A stretch of 50,520 bases of DNA from Hofstenia miamia. Its lineage: Eukaryota; Xenacoelomorpha; Acoela. The DNA lies in assembly GCA_004352715.1 (NCBI GenBank), contig SCFE01000050.1, forward strand, positions 873,379 to 923,898. Direction: 5' to 3'. Below, in pieces: positions 1 to 10,834 of this stretch (position 1 is its first letter; every line of letters starts with the position of its first letter). A model generated the notes under the pieces. That model was not told the origin of the DNA, did no database searches, and saw only the letters and a program-made list of their open reading frames with translations. The position numbers and the translations under genes were made by a program.

Positions 1-246
1 GAAGCCAAATCATCAGAGACAACGCCAATATGGCACCAAGAACAGGTAAGAATAGAATCGAGGCTCAGTAATGGCATCAGATCACAGAATTGAAAATGTA
101 GAATTATGTATGAGGTAAAGCTGTGCATCAATGGGTGGTGAAGTAGATCGCAAGATCGCAGTCAGGGGAAATCCATCCCAGCTGACTCACACCCAGTGGA
201 AAAACGAAACCAAAGACAATAAGAAAACACTAGAACAGTTCTGTAT
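1..246 (-). mobile_element. 5' leader of a subfamily I Ty3/gypsy-like element
   Basis: This stretch is the reverse complement of the leader that follows the primer-binding site of the plus-strand element at about 8014-8220; the two share long blocks such as the one around the 'cacccatcaatg' motif. Read on the minus strand it lies just downstream of a 5' LTR, so the body of this element runs off the left edge of the window. No coding sequence is visible. The assignment rests on direct comparison within the window. Confidence 0.75.
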
Positions 247-262
247 CATGTCAGGCTCACCA
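247..262 (-). other. Primer-binding site, subfamily I
   Basis: Directly after the LTR end (TTCTACA on the minus strand) comes TGGTGAGCCTGACATG. It matches the PBS of the plus-strand element (TGGTGACCCTGACGTG) with two changes. It begins with TGG, the complement of a tRNA CCA end, as expected for a tRNA-primed element. Confidence 0.7.
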
Positions 263-1162
263 TGTAGAATCATGGGGCGTGTTTAGCAGCTTGAGCGGTA
301 TGAAGGTTGCAAAAGATTACCATCGCAGAGAGTGGCCTGTACTCAAACAAAACAAATGAAGATTGGTAGTTCGCCAATTTCACTGTAGAAAAATGAACTG
401 AAACCATTTCCAAGAAGGCATTCCAGCTAGTGACCAATTTACACGCATCATGCCAAAGCCAAATCGTAAGAAACCATCCATACCTGCCAATGTGCTAATT
501 GTGTGTCTCAAGTTTAATTTCTAGCTCAATACCAATTTTAGCTCAGTGTTCTTGTTATCTCAGCTCATGTAATAAGATATAATAACATGTAGTTACTACA
601 TATTCACGTACTCCAACAGCATATTATATTTGCATAGTGTGTTGTTTAGTGCATTTATGATCAATTGAATATAAAGCCCTTTTATTCCCTACACCTATGC
701 ATAGCCTTAAAGCGACCACAATATGGGCTCACATCTGTCAAGGAGCAAGTTATCGCCCCAGGCACAGCGGAGTTCCTCCCACATTATTGCTGGATCTTAC
801 AAGCAGATACTTATCATATTAATAATGATGCTAAAAAGGGTTAGTAATATAAAGTAAGTAGAGAAGCAAATGTTATCCAGCAAGAACAAAATTTATTTGA
901 CCTTTGCAACAATGAGTTCCCTATTTTTATACAAAGAAAAAGGCAAATATTTACCATTTACAAAATTCACTTAATTCTCTCACAAATTAAATGAGCAATT
1001 TACACATACACTTTAATTGAGGGGACAATTATAACAAATTTGAAACCTAAGTTCAAAATACTAAAAATCAATAAAAATCACTAAATTAATAATTGGAATA
1101 GCACTGAATTAATAAAAGTGAGTGGCAATAAAATAAAATAAAGGGCCCAGAGTGACTCTACA
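263..1162 (-). repeat. 5' LTR, subfamily I, minus strand (900 bp)
   Basis: Read on the minus strand this LTR begins TGTAGAGTCACTC and ends GATTCTACA, so it has the TG...CA ends and the short inverted repeat TGTAGA/TCTACA. It aligns along its length with the LTR at 7085-7996. It is a 5' LTR because a PBS and leader follow it (positions 262 down to 1). Beyond position 1162 the flank changes to unrelated DNA beginning 'atatg'. The partner LTR would lie outside the window. Confidence 0.85.
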
Positions 1163-1903
1163 ATATGTTATTTATTAAAATGATTTTCTAAATTATCTGA
1201 TTGTTGGCAGGGTGCCTTGTTTAGGTACAGCTGTACAAGTAACATCTCTAAGGCACTTCCACAGGTTTAGGTATAGAGCTTTTCACAACCACTTGTCTTA
1301 GGGCTCCTGTCTTATATGACTCTTTCTATAAAGGTTCTCTGTATCAAGTCAGCCAAGTGTGGCCACACATCCTTCCGATACCTGATCTCCTGTGCTACCT
1401 TTAACTTTTATTAGGAATAGGCTCATTCTAGCACTGGAGTCAGAGTGTTAATTTACTGTGACATCAGCAAATCCTGGTGTTCATCAACATAAATTTTCAT
1501 GCTGATTCCACATTAAGAAGATTCTTGGAATTTTATTGGAAAATTTTACCACTGATAATATTTCCTTCTTCAGCAACTGTAGAACAATGAGAAATTTTTA
1601 TAAATAAATTAGTTTGTTATATTTGTAGATAATTATTTTAATAGTGAATAGAAGACAGTTAGTATACTATATATATATATATACACATTAAAATCAAACT
1701 CCAGTGTGAGGTTAGTTTGTTGTGTGCTATCACAATTCATTTGTTGTTACAGATTGACAAGGTCTCTGAAAAAATATATCAAGTTGCTATATAAAATATA
1801 TTTAATTTATTAAAAAGGAACAATATTTTAGAAAGGTGAGTTCATTTCCCATGTTACCTTTATCTGTAGACAAAATGGGATGATTGAACACAACAATCAA
1901 ATT
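1158..1903. repeat. 746-bp segment, first copy of an assembly-flanked duplication
   Basis: This segment recurs at 2605-3350 in the same orientation and at the same length, with only a few substitutions. Its right end coincides with the single N at 1904, and the second copy starts right after the single N at 2604. That coincidence points to unmerged overlapping contigs rather than a biological duplication. The segment contains a short (TA)n run and no gene I recognise. Confidence 0.85.
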
Positions 1904-1904
1904 N

Positions 1905-2336
1905 TATACGGTATTGAAAATAATCCAGACCCGATTTTAACTTATAAATCTTTTTTTCAAAAGCTGAATCTTAGGAAAAATTCTGTTAACTATGTACATT
2001 TGAACTTCCAGAATCTTAGCAGCAAATTCATGAGATCACTAATAGTAAGAAATCTAAATCAAACTCTTTTGATGCTATTAAAAATTCATGCGGAAAAATA
2101 ATCACTGATGATTATGAAATCTCTAACGAATTAAACAAGACTTTTATTAATCTAGGAAAATTCAGTGGCCCAATCGTTAAGTATGAAAGTAAACCGCCAA
2201 ATTTCTTTAACCCTGAATTTTCTTTCCGTTTTACAACAAGTATTGAAACCTTGAAAGCAATTCTCAAGCTTAATGTTAACAAATCAAGTGGGCCGTCTAT
2301 AATTCCTTTTTGGGCACTTAAAATCACCGCAGGTAT
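1905..2336 (+). pseudogene. LINE (non-LTR retrotransposon) fragment, start of reverse transcriptase
   Basis: From about 2058 to 2336 one frame reads as the region leading into a LINE reverse transcriptase. It has a block like 'GKIITDDYEISNELNKTFIN' and then 'VNKSSGPSIIPFWALK', which resembles the 'KSSGPDgIP..llK' motif at the start of RT in CR1/Jockey/L2-type LINEs. Upstream, in another frame, 'SVNYVHLNFQNLSSKF' resembles the start of a LINE endonuclease, so the endonuclease body seems deleted and a frameshift lies near 2030-2060. The fragment is cut at about 2336, where a piece of retroelement ORF3 begins. It is bounded by the N at 1904, so its placement here may be an assembly choice. Confidence 0.7.
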
Positions 2337-2603
2337 TATAGTGAGTCCTCTAAATTGGTTGTGAGGATCCTTTCATTGTCAATAAGGGACCAAGCAGGAG
2401 CAAGTTTCAGTGAGACTGTGACTCCAGAAAACTTTTCCAAGTTAACAGCTTTAATCAAGGCTTTAGTTGCTGGCAACACTTCTATTGCTGACGAGGATAA
2501 GAGTTCTTCCTCATGATAAAACTGCTCGGGTGACTTCATTGTCTGTCCTAGGACAGTGATGGGGATGATTTTGCCATTTTTGGTGGCCTGTCACTGAGTC
2601 TTT
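2337..2603 (-). pseudogene. Fragment of subfamily I ORF3
   Basis: The minus strand encodes a piece very close to part of ORF3 in the plus-strand element (about 15790-16050). Shared blocks include 'IEVLPA.KALIKAVNLEKFSG' followed by a conserved 'VTVSLKL.PAWSL' stretch. It is much closer to the subfamily I copy than to subfamily II. It starts at the LINE boundary and stops at the single N at 2604, so it is a truncated scrap. The function of ORF3 is unknown. Confidence 0.85.
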
Positions 2604-2604
2604 N

Positions 2605-3350
2605 CTACAATATGTTATTTATTAAAATGATTTTCTAAATTATCTGATTGTTGGCAGGGTGCCTTGTTTAGGTACAGCTTTACAAGTAACATCTCTAAGG
2701 CACTTCCACAGGTTTAGGTATAGAGCTTTTCACAACCTCTTGTCTTAGGGCTCCTGTCTTATTTGACTCTTTATATAAAGGTTCTCTGTATCAAGTCAGC
2801 CAAGTGTGGCCACACATCCTTCCCATACCTGATCTCCTGTGTTACCTTTAACTTTTATTAGGAATAGGCTCATTCTAGCACTGGAGTCAGAGTGTTAATT
2901 TACTGTGACATCAGCAAATCCTGGTGTTCATCAACATAAATTTTCATGCTGATTCCACATTAAGAAGATTCTTGGAATTTTATTGGAAAATTTTACCACT
3001 GATAATATTTCCTTCTTCAGCAACTGTAGAACAATGAGAAATTTTTATAAATAAATTAGTTTGTTATATTTGTAGATAATTATTTTAATAGTGAATAGAA
3101 GACAGTTAGTATACTATATATATATATATACACATTAAAATCAAACTCCAGTGTGAGGTTAGTTTGTTGTGTGCTATCACAATTCATTTGTTGTTACAGA
3201 TTGACAAGGTCTCTGAAAAAATATATCAAGTTGCTATATAAAATATATTTAATTTATTAAAAAGGAACAATATTTTAGAAAGGTGAGTTCATTTCCCATG
3301 TTACCTTTATCTGTAGACAAAATGGGATGATTGAACACAACAATCAAATT
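2605..3350. repeat. 746-bp segment, second copy
   Basis: This is a near-identical repeat of 1158-1903, starting directly after a single N. After 3350 the sequence continues into 'ccactttgcaaaaatataatggg', whereas the first copy is cut by the N at 1904. See the first copy for interpretation. Confidence 0.85.
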
Positions 3351-3635
3351 CCACTTTGCAAAAATATAATGGGTTATTGCAAAATTGCTTCATATTTTTT
3401 TCCTTACACATATGAAATTGTTTGCTATTTCATGTCTAATGATTAAGTGTCCCATTTTTCCTACAGTTACTGTATGTGCAATTATATTATTATGTTAGTG
3501 TATATATACTGTATATATATATATATATATATATNNNNNNNNNNNNNNNNNNNNNNNNNNNNNNNNNNNNNNNNNNNNNNNNNNNNNNNNNNNNNNNNNN
3601 NNNNNNNNNNNNNNNNNNNNNNNNNNNNNNNNNNN
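3351..3635. other. AT-rich spacer, TA microsatellite and assembly gap
   Basis: No gene is visible in 3351-3508. A (TA)n run at about 3511-3534 leads straight into a gap of 101 Ns (3535-3635), so the microsatellite probably caused the break. Confidence 0.8.
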
Positions 3636-4187
3636 TGTAAGGAGCAACATTCAGGCTGTTAATGTTCACACTGAGTGGGAGTCCCATTATGAGAAAAAAC
3701 ACTAAATTCCATTTAGCAAAAGAAACAACAAGAAAAGTAGCAAGAAAATTCAGGAAACAATTCCAACTATCCAAGAGGGATTCCAACCACGTTTCAAGAG
3801 GCAAATAGCAAATAACAGTAACAGCACAGTGTAGGGTACAGTATTAAATCCAAATTCTAGAAGAATGAGACTACAACAAAGTAACAACAAAATGAGTAAG
3901 AATAACATCAGCTGCTCAGTGATGGCTCCAGAAGTTCAGAACTGCAGTAAAAATAACATAAGAGGCAAAGTTATGCATTAATTGGTAGTGAAGTTGATTC
4001 ATGGCCAGGGGAAACAACTATCCCAGCAGGCTCACACCAAAAAGAAAGAACAAAACCAAGTATGATATAGAAACAGCAACAGCTCAGCACTCTGTCACAA
4101 TCACCAGACAAAGAAATCAAGTGACCACATCAGCAACTTCAACAGAATAGAGTAGAGAGCTTAACTGACACCCTAATTTGTCCATAA
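3636..4187 (-). mobile_element. Leader and gag start of a second minus-strand subfamily I element
   Basis: Read on the minus strand this region follows a PBS and 5' LTR. Its far end ('cataatgggactcccactcag') matches the start of sequence after the gap in the plus-strand element near 8610, where gag begins. It is more diverged from the window-start leader than that leader is from the plus-strand copy. Gag beyond it is lost in the gap at 3535-3635. No intact ORF is present. Confidence 0.65.
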
Positions 4188-4204
4188 TCACGTCAGGGTC
4201 ACCA
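4188..4204 (-). other. Primer-binding site, subfamily I
   Basis: On the minus strand TGGTGACCCTGACGTGA follows the LTR end TTCTACA. It is identical to the PBS of the plus-strand element at 7997. Confidence 0.75.
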
Positions 4205-5195
4205 TGTAGAATCACGGGGGAGCTCTAGCTACTCTAGCAGTACTGGGTAACTCAAGAGTTTAGATCAAAGGTTGCAAAGTCTACCATAGCAGAGAGTGAC
4301 CCACATTCTAACAAAACAGTTGCATTGGTGGTTCACTGATTTCCTAACAAACAAAGAAATTCCATTCCAAAAAGAACTCCAGCAGTGACCAACTCACATG
4401 GCATCATGCTAAAGCCATACCTTTGAAGCCATCCTTACTCACCAAGGTGCTAANGAAGGTTGCAAAGTCTACCATAGCAGAGAGCGACCTGTATTCCAAC
4501 AAAACAGTTATGTTGGTGGTTCACCGATTTCCTAACAAACAAAGAAATTCCATTCCAAAAAGAACTCCAGCAGTGACCAACTCACACGGCATCATGCCAA
4601 AGCCATACCTTTGAGGCCATCCTTACTCGCCAAGGTGCTAATTGTGTGTCTCTAGTTGTAATTTCTAGCTCAATAAACAATTTATCTCAGGGTTCTCTTA
4701 TCTCAGCTCATGTAAATAAATAATAAATGACAGGCACATAATTGCTGTGCAATCACGTTCGCCAACAGCATAGTATATTTGCAAGGTGTTAATTTAAGTG
4801 CATGTACAAACAGATCAAATAGAAGATGTTATTCCCTACACCTAACCATAACCTAAAGCGGCCACAGTTCAGGCTGTCACCATTAAAGAGCTATTTGTTG
4901 CCATAGACCCAATGCAGTTTCCTCCCAAATTGTCGCCGGATCTTACACAATAGTTATCATTAACAAACTCTTTGATCAACGAAATCTAAAGGGGGTTAGT
5001 AAATAAATAATTGCAAAAGATCAAATGCAATAGAAGGAAGCCAAATTTATTGTGCGCTTTGCTACATTGTCTCAGATATTTATTACAAAAATCTGTAACT
5101 TATTATCTGACTTGTTTACAATTTCAAAGCACAGTTTCCCTCACAAAGTTAAACGAGCAATCACATGTAATTTAAATTGAGGGGACAAAAACTAA
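4205..5195 (-). repeat. 5' LTR, subfamily I variant, minus strand, with an internal assembly join
   Basis: The LTR has the TTCTACA end next to the PBS, and its body matches the other subfamily I LTRs, including the conserved 'ttgaggggaca' block near 5175. A single N at 4454 is flanked by a repeated stretch of about 185 bp (4268-4453 and 4455-4640), which looks like an unmerged contig overlap. The far end with 'GTAGAGTCAC' is not found. Similarity fades at about 5190-5200, so the LTR is truncated or diverged there. Confidence 0.7.
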
Positions 5196-6043
5196 CACTA
5201 TTGAATTGACTACACTCATAGGCATTGACTCAACTATAACAGGAACTGTTTACTATATCACTTAGCTTTTAGGAGACCTCTTAATTAACATTTGAAGTAG
5301 AATCGAATAAAACAACTCTGGAAAAGATATCTAATGTAGTTCTTGTGCTATGGACCACTATTTTTTGAAATTTTGCAAAATTTATATTTCAGTTACAGAA
5401 CCCCAATTTTTTTTAGAACGTGGAAAAAAAAGTAATTGATTTACATATTTCTATCAATTACGCATCAAATGGTGTAAAAACTTTGGAAATCGAATCAAAA
5501 CTGACTGAGCTATGGCCTTCTAAATACGGACTACTTTACAAAAAAATGCAAATTTTTGAATTTTTTTGAAACTGGTCCATTCAAAATTGAAGATGCCATT
5601 ACGCACACTACTTAGAAAAGTTGCAGCATAAGAAATATATTATAGTAGACCTTAATAAGACAAATATGGCTCAAAAATTCAAATAAAAAATCACATTCAG
5701 GATCATGTCAGTCCTATTACCAAAAATGTGAAAGCACCATCCATTTGATATAAATTGGTCCATATTTGATAAAATTAGGATGGTTATATTAGACTTTTAT
5801 AAAACAAAACATTTTCCCACATGAAAATTGCAAAAAGACAGAGCGCCCATATAAATGTTCATTAGGCAGAGTGCCACATATAAATGCTGGGTTTTGAGAC
5901 AGAGCACCTGATATATATATATATATATATACACAAATATACTTATATAATTGCACATATGTGGATGAATGGGGGTGTAAATAATGCGATTTACTGACAA
6001 CCAATAAGAATATAGCCTTAGTGAGATCCCTGGTGTTCTTATT
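5196..6043. other. Intergenic AT-rich DNA with an AT microsatellite
   Basis: No gene is recognisable. The stretch at 5340-5780 has poly-A/T runs and low-complexity text typical of an old unclassified repeat. An (AT)n run lies at about 5911-5931. Confidence 0.6.
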
Positions 6044-6367
6044 GTGCATATAAAAGACAGACCTGTTACATATCTTTTGATATATAGAAATCACAGGGAA
6101 AGTGCTTTTACTCACTCTGAGGGCATAATTTCTAATCAACATGGTAGAGTTGTTTCAAATTGTGCAATTGCTCATTCATTCAACATCAGTGAAAGTGGAG
6201 TGGTCAAACCATTTCATTGTTCTAATCTAAAATTCATTGAAAGGCTGTGCATGAATCACAACACAAATGAAGTGAAAGCCTCTTTGAGATCATGCCAGAT
6301 TATTCACTTTTTTGGATCTTGTGACACAAAAGCTCACCTCCATGTTGATATTGCAAAGTGCCAATAG
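6044..6367 (+). CDS. Orphan ORF of 107 codons, unrecognised
   Basis: A 107-codon frame opens with ATG and has normal-looking amino acid composition, with several His and Cys residues ('FHCSNLKF', 'FFGSCDTKAHLHVDIAKCQ'). Beyond the stop the same strand stays fairly open, with coding-like text to about 6510. There is no promoter, splice signal or homologous copy in the window to support it. It could be a fragment of a decayed transposon gene or a chance ORF. I assign no function. Confidence 0.25.
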   Translation: MHIKDRPVTYLLIYRNHRESAFTHSEGIISNQHGRVVSNCAIAHSFNISESGVVKPFHCSNLKFIERLCMNHNTNEVKASLRSCQIIHFFGSCDTKAHLHVDIAKCQ

Positions 6368-7084
6368 TGCACACTATTTATCAATGTCTTGCTGAAGAAG
6401 ACTTTCAGTCATTCAAGGCTGCCAATAAACAACATTTATCTGCCAAAAAATGTTCATGACTTGATTGAAATTGCAAAAACACATCAACTTTGGACATTAG
6501 ATTAAACAGCCTTCAGTAATGTTAAAAATTGATAATATAATCAGCCAGCAAATTACATGGGTTCACACTGTTTGTTGTCCATGTGCTAAGCATCTTCAGC
6601 TGGCTTCTAATAATTGCCTGCAAAAATATTACACCCTAATACACAATTGCTACCAGGTGCAGTGAATTGAAATTTATGGTTTGGTGTGCAATTGCAGCCA
6701 ATGGATTTTGCCCTAGGGGTGGGGGACTACTAATACTGTTTTTTGCTACAGATTTTATCTAGTAATGATTTTGCTATGGATTTTATCTAATACTGTTTAT
6801 TATACAGCTAAATAAGATTTAGGATGAATACTGCTGGTGAAAACTAAACTACTAGATTTATTACTGCAGTTGACAAAATTTTAGAAAAATTCTAAATACA
6901 TAAAACTCAATAAGGGAACACTTACAGAAATAAATGATTAGCAAAATCTTTACCAGCTATATAGAAATTAATAAAGATAATTTTAAGCTATGTAAATATA
7001 TATACTTTATGTGAATTTTGAAAGAAAGGGTTTAATTATAGGGGTAATTTAATAAACAAATATTATAACAAAGCCCAAGCATAC
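6368..7084. other. Intergenic DNA left of the plus-strand element
   Basis: No gene, structured RNA or repeat family is recognised here. The last bases before the LTR are 'catac'. Because the right flank of the element is lost at the N at 17876, a target-site duplication cannot be tested. Confidence 0.5.
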
Positions 7085-7996
7085 TGTAGGGTCACTCTGG
7101 GCCCTTATTTACTTTATTTTTCAATTATTGGCACTCTCTAATTAATTTGGTGCTATTTACTCTCATTGATTTAGTGATTTTTGTACATTTGCAGTTTTTC
7201 GAACTTAGTTTAGTGCAATTTAGTGTAATTGTCCCCTTGATTAGAGAATACGTGTGATTGCTCATTTAATTTGCAAGGGAAACAAGGGAATTTTTGTAAA
7301 ATGATAAATATTTACCTTTTTTCTGTATAAAATAGGGAACTTACTGTTATCAATCACCAAATAAATCTTGTTCTCACTGGATTACATTTGCTTTATTATT
7401 TCTTATTATACTGCTAACTTTTTTAGATCTGGTATTGATAATATGATAATAAACTTGTAAGATCCAGTGATAATGTGGGAGGAACTCCACTGTGTCTGGG
7501 GCAATAACTCACTCCTTGACAGATGTGAGCCCATATTGTGGTCACTTTATGGCTATGTATAGGCTTAGGAAATAAAAGAACTTTACTCTCGATTGATCAT
7601 ACATTCTCATAAAATCACACTATGCAAATATATAATGCTGTTGGTGTACACAAATACGTGGTAATTACATGTTATTACTATCTATTAAATGAGCTGAGAT
7701 AACAATAACAATGAGCTAAATTTGTTTTATTGAGCTAGAAATTAAAATTGAGAAACACAATTAGCACCTTGGATGGTGAGGATGAATTCTGATGATTTGG
7801 CTTCAGTGAGAGGCCACATAAATTGGTCACTAGCTGAAATGCCTTCTTAGAAATGGTATAGGTTCTTTTTTCTACAGTGAAATTGGTGAACTACCAATCT
7901 TCATTTGTTTTGTTAGAGTATGGGCTGCTCTCAGCAATGGAAATTCTTCACAACCTTGTACTGCTCAAGCTGCTAGACACACCCTGTGATTCTACA
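7085..7996 (+). repeat. 5' LTR, subfamily I, 912 bp
   Basis: It begins TGTAGGGTCACTC and ends GATTCTACA, directly followed by the PBS. It matches the 3' LTR at 17275 and the minus-strand LTRs at 263-1162 and 4205-5195. The inside is AT-rich and includes AATAAA-type signals near 7360 and 7580 that could serve polyadenylation. Confidence 0.9.
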
Positions 7997-8013
7997 TGGT
8001 GACCCTGACGTGA
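7997..8013 (+). other. Primer-binding site
   Basis: TGGTGACCCTGACGTGA starts immediately after the LTR and begins with the TGG complement of a tRNA CCA end. Subfamily II has TGGCGACTGTGACAGG at the same place, so the two PBS share a TGG.GAC..TGAC skeleton. The tRNA primer for this variant is not clear to me. Confidence 0.75.
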
Positions 8014-8596
8014 TACAGAACTGTTATAGTGTTTTCTTATTGTATTTGGTTTTGTTTTTCTACTGGGTGTTAGTCAGCTGGGATAGATTTCCCCTGACCA
8101 TGATCTACTTCACCACCCATCAATGTGCAACTTTACCTCATATGTAATTCTACATTTTCAATTCTTTGATCTGATGCTGTTACTGAGCCCTGATCCTATT
8201 CTTACCTGTTCTTAGTGCCATAGTGACTTTGTCTCATTGTTCTAGAATTTGGAATGAGTGTGTACCTATGCCTTGCTACCATCTGTCAGTTGCTTTTATT
8301 TCTCCTACACAGTTGGATGTTTCTCCTACATTATTGGAATTAGTTTTGGAACCTTTTTCTCTTACTTTACTTTTACTTGTTTACTTATTCTTGTTCTNNN
8401 NNNNNNNNNNNNNNNNNNNNNNNNNNNNNNNNNNNNNNNNNNNNNNNNNNNNNNNNNNNNNNNNNNNNNNNNNNNNNNNNNNNNNNNNNNNNNNNNNNNN
8501 NNNNNNNNNNNNNNNNNNNNNNNNNNNNNNNNNNNNNNNNNNNNNNNNNNNNNNNNNNNNNNNNNNNNNNNNNNNNNNNNNNNNNNNNNNNNNNNN
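8014..8596 (+). other. Leader region and 199-N assembly gap
   Basis: The leader at 8014-8397 is shared with the minus-strand copies at 1-246 and 3636-4187. An apparent hydrophobic frame near 8258 lies in leader sequence and runs into the gap, so I do not call it a gene. The Ns run from 8398 to 8596, and the gag start codon is probably inside or near them. Confidence 0.6.
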
Positions 8597-10222
8597 TTGC
8601 AAAAATATAATGGGTCTCCCACTCAGGGTTTCCCCTGTGTGAGTGCTGGCAGCTTAGACACTGTCCCTCACACTGCTGGATTTAATTCCATTGTTGCTTT
8701 ACCTACTCCTACCCCCACCAAACCTGTTTCTGCCATATCTACACCCTCTGAAGTTTTTCTGCAAGAGACTCTTACTCCTGCTACCTTGTCAAACCTGTTT
8801 ATCTCATATAAGCCATTGTCACCTCCTTGCAAATTACCAACAACTGAAGTTGATCAGCTTAGAGAATCTCTTTCAGAGCAGATCTCCCATCACTGCTCTT
8901 GGGAAGCCCACCTTGATGCATTGCAAATAGGACTAAGACAACAAGCCACCACAGCTTGGCAACATGAGAGATGCTTGCTTGAATTGATTTCAGCCTTAGA
9001 GATGCAGATTCAGGAATCAACCCCACATTCTCTGCTGATTTCATCAGGAGAACCTGAGTATGTAACTCGTGCCTTTTTGGACAATGCCCTCAACACTCTC
9101 TCTGAGAAGTTTTCATGTATTGTCTCACAGACACTCTCTGCTCACTTTTCTCATGCTCTGCCCACACCCACAATGTCCCCAGTGATGCCACCATTTGTTA
9201 CCCCCATTACCTCTTTTACAGTTGGAGCTCCTACATTTACTCAGTAAGCTCTCTCACAAGTTTCTACACTGACTACCATAGCTATGCTGAGCTCTTGTAC
9301 CCCAAGCACAACTGTAGTGCCCATTAGTGTCACAGTTACTCCAACTGCTATGATTGCTCCACCTCCTCCTCCTCTGAGTAACCCTATTGGGTCTATGATA
9401 ACTCATGGGCCATGCTTTACCCAGTCAATTCTACCTACAGAAGCATCAGGAAGTGAACAAGCAAATCTTTTCAATCAGCACTCAGTGTTTCCCAAATTCA
9501 CTGGGAAGATAGACAAAATTTCACAGTCATTCAATGAGTGGCTCTTTCTTTTCAAGCTTATGATGAAGCAATACAAAATGACACAAGATGTCACCACCAC
9601 GCAATTCCCCATGTACCTTCAAGGCCAATCAGTACATGATGTTGGACAGAGAGGTCAAAATGAATATCAATTACTCATTGGTCACTTTGAGGACCATTAC
9701 AAAGCGCCTCAGATAAAACAGCAGTACAAGATGCTCTTATGTGATCTCTGCTTCAAAAAGGGAGATGATGTCAGGACCTATATTACACAGGTTAATAGAC
9801 TCTTTCATCTCAGCAAGTTAACTCCAGAGTACTTACAACATGATCTCTTTTCATATATTTGTCAGGGATTCCCCTCCACCATTAGGAGCTGCCTCAAGCT
9901 TAAATGCAATCCAGAGGACAACTTGAATTCTATCATTAAGAAGGCAATCAGCATCATCTATATGCTACAGAACACAATGTGCATCAAGAAAGATGTTGGT
10001 GACCTAAAGACAGGTCAAACTGCCTCTAAGACAGTGACCTCTTCAAGTTCTGCTACTGTGCAGAAGAAAACAGATAATGAATGACAATCAGCTCACATTC
10101 ATACTCAGAGTGGGGCAGTTATTCGCCTAATTGCAGATGGAGATGGTATTATCATTGATGAGCCATAAGCTGAAGTGTGTACTCCAGAAACCCTGGTAGA
10201 GTCTGTCAGTCATTTAAATTAG
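8597..10222 (+). pseudogene. gag: gag (capsid) pseudogene, subfamily I
   Basis: Gag would be the structural polyprotein that packages the element RNA. A Pro/Thr/Ser-rich N-terminal part is followed by a retrotransposon capsid domain at about 9488-9970, with blocks like 'FPKFTGKIDKISQSFNEWL' and 'DLFSYICQGFPSTIRSCLKL'. These align with subfamily II gag ('LPKFTGRVDSYSPTFKEWI', 'DLFSHICKGLPEPIRQQFEI'). The frame is interrupted by TAA at 9245, TGA at 10082 and TAA at 10168. The CCHC zinc knuckle present in subfamily II is missing here, apparently by deletion near 10080. I end gag at TAG 10220-10222, where the frame meets a slippery heptamer. The start is hidden by the gap. Confidence 0.85.
10213..10222 (+). 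promoter_or_regulatory. Putative -1 ribosomal frameshift site, gag/pol
   Basis: In the gag frame the codons read CAT TTA AAT TAG, giving the heptamer T TTA AAT (pattern X XXY YYZ) right before the gag stop. The protease frame is -1 relative to gag and is open across this point. The subfamily II copy has T TTA AAC TAG at the same position. The motif class is well known in viral and retrotransposon -1 frameshifting; its use here is inferred. I did not identify a convincing downstream pseudoknot. Confidence 0.65.
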
Positions 10223-10834
10223 ATGGAGTGCCACCTCCTGAAACCTGTGTGCATGATGTTTTGGTGATAACCTCATTACTGTGTACTAATGTCATCCCCA
10301 TGGATGTGAATGGATTGTTAATTAGTGCTACTATAGATACAGGAGCCTCTGTCTCCATAATAAGCAATACCAGTTGTGAAAAGCTTTGCCTACACAGAGA
10401 AGATCTGTTACTGTCTACAGCTCATTTGTTGAATGCTTTGGGGAACACTATTTCACTGAATGGTCAGATAAACAATCTGCGTATCCACCAAGAATGCTTC
10501 AGAGTGGACCTTATTGTAGTTGATACCTGCAATTGGCCCTTGCAGTATGATGTCATTCTGGGAAATGATTTCCTGCAAAAGCAAGCCCCAGGAAGAGCTT
10601 ACTGCCACTTGTAACCAAGAAATTCTATTAATGCTAACCAACAACATTGTTGTGGAACCATGGCACTGGTGACAAGTTGCTGTCACTACAAACTCTCCTT
10701 ATGAGGGGGACGTCATGATTTCAGGACAAAGGGGAAAATGCCTTCATGGTCTACATTGTTCTCCATACCTTTGTCATGTCTCCTGTGGCAAAACTTATGT
10801 CACTGTGCTTAATAGCTCTGCATGCCTGATCTGA
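10213..10834 (+). pseudogene. pol: Aspartic protease region of pol, subfamily I
   Basis: The frame contains the retropepsin active site 'ATIDTGASVSII' (the DTGAS triad at about 10336-10350) and the flap-distal motif 'YDVILGNDFL', which matches 'YEVILGNDFL' in subfamily II. This enzyme would cleave the Gag and Gag-Pol polyproteins. The frame breaks at 10612 soon after the protease. Its catalytic DTG is preserved, unlike the DMG in subfamily II copy B. Confidence 0.85.

Noticed and set aside
8258-8397. Hydrophobic ORF before the gap that could be taken as a signal peptide or gag start
   Set aside because: It lies in leader sequence shared with non-coding copies at 1-246 and runs into Ns, so it has no support as a protein.
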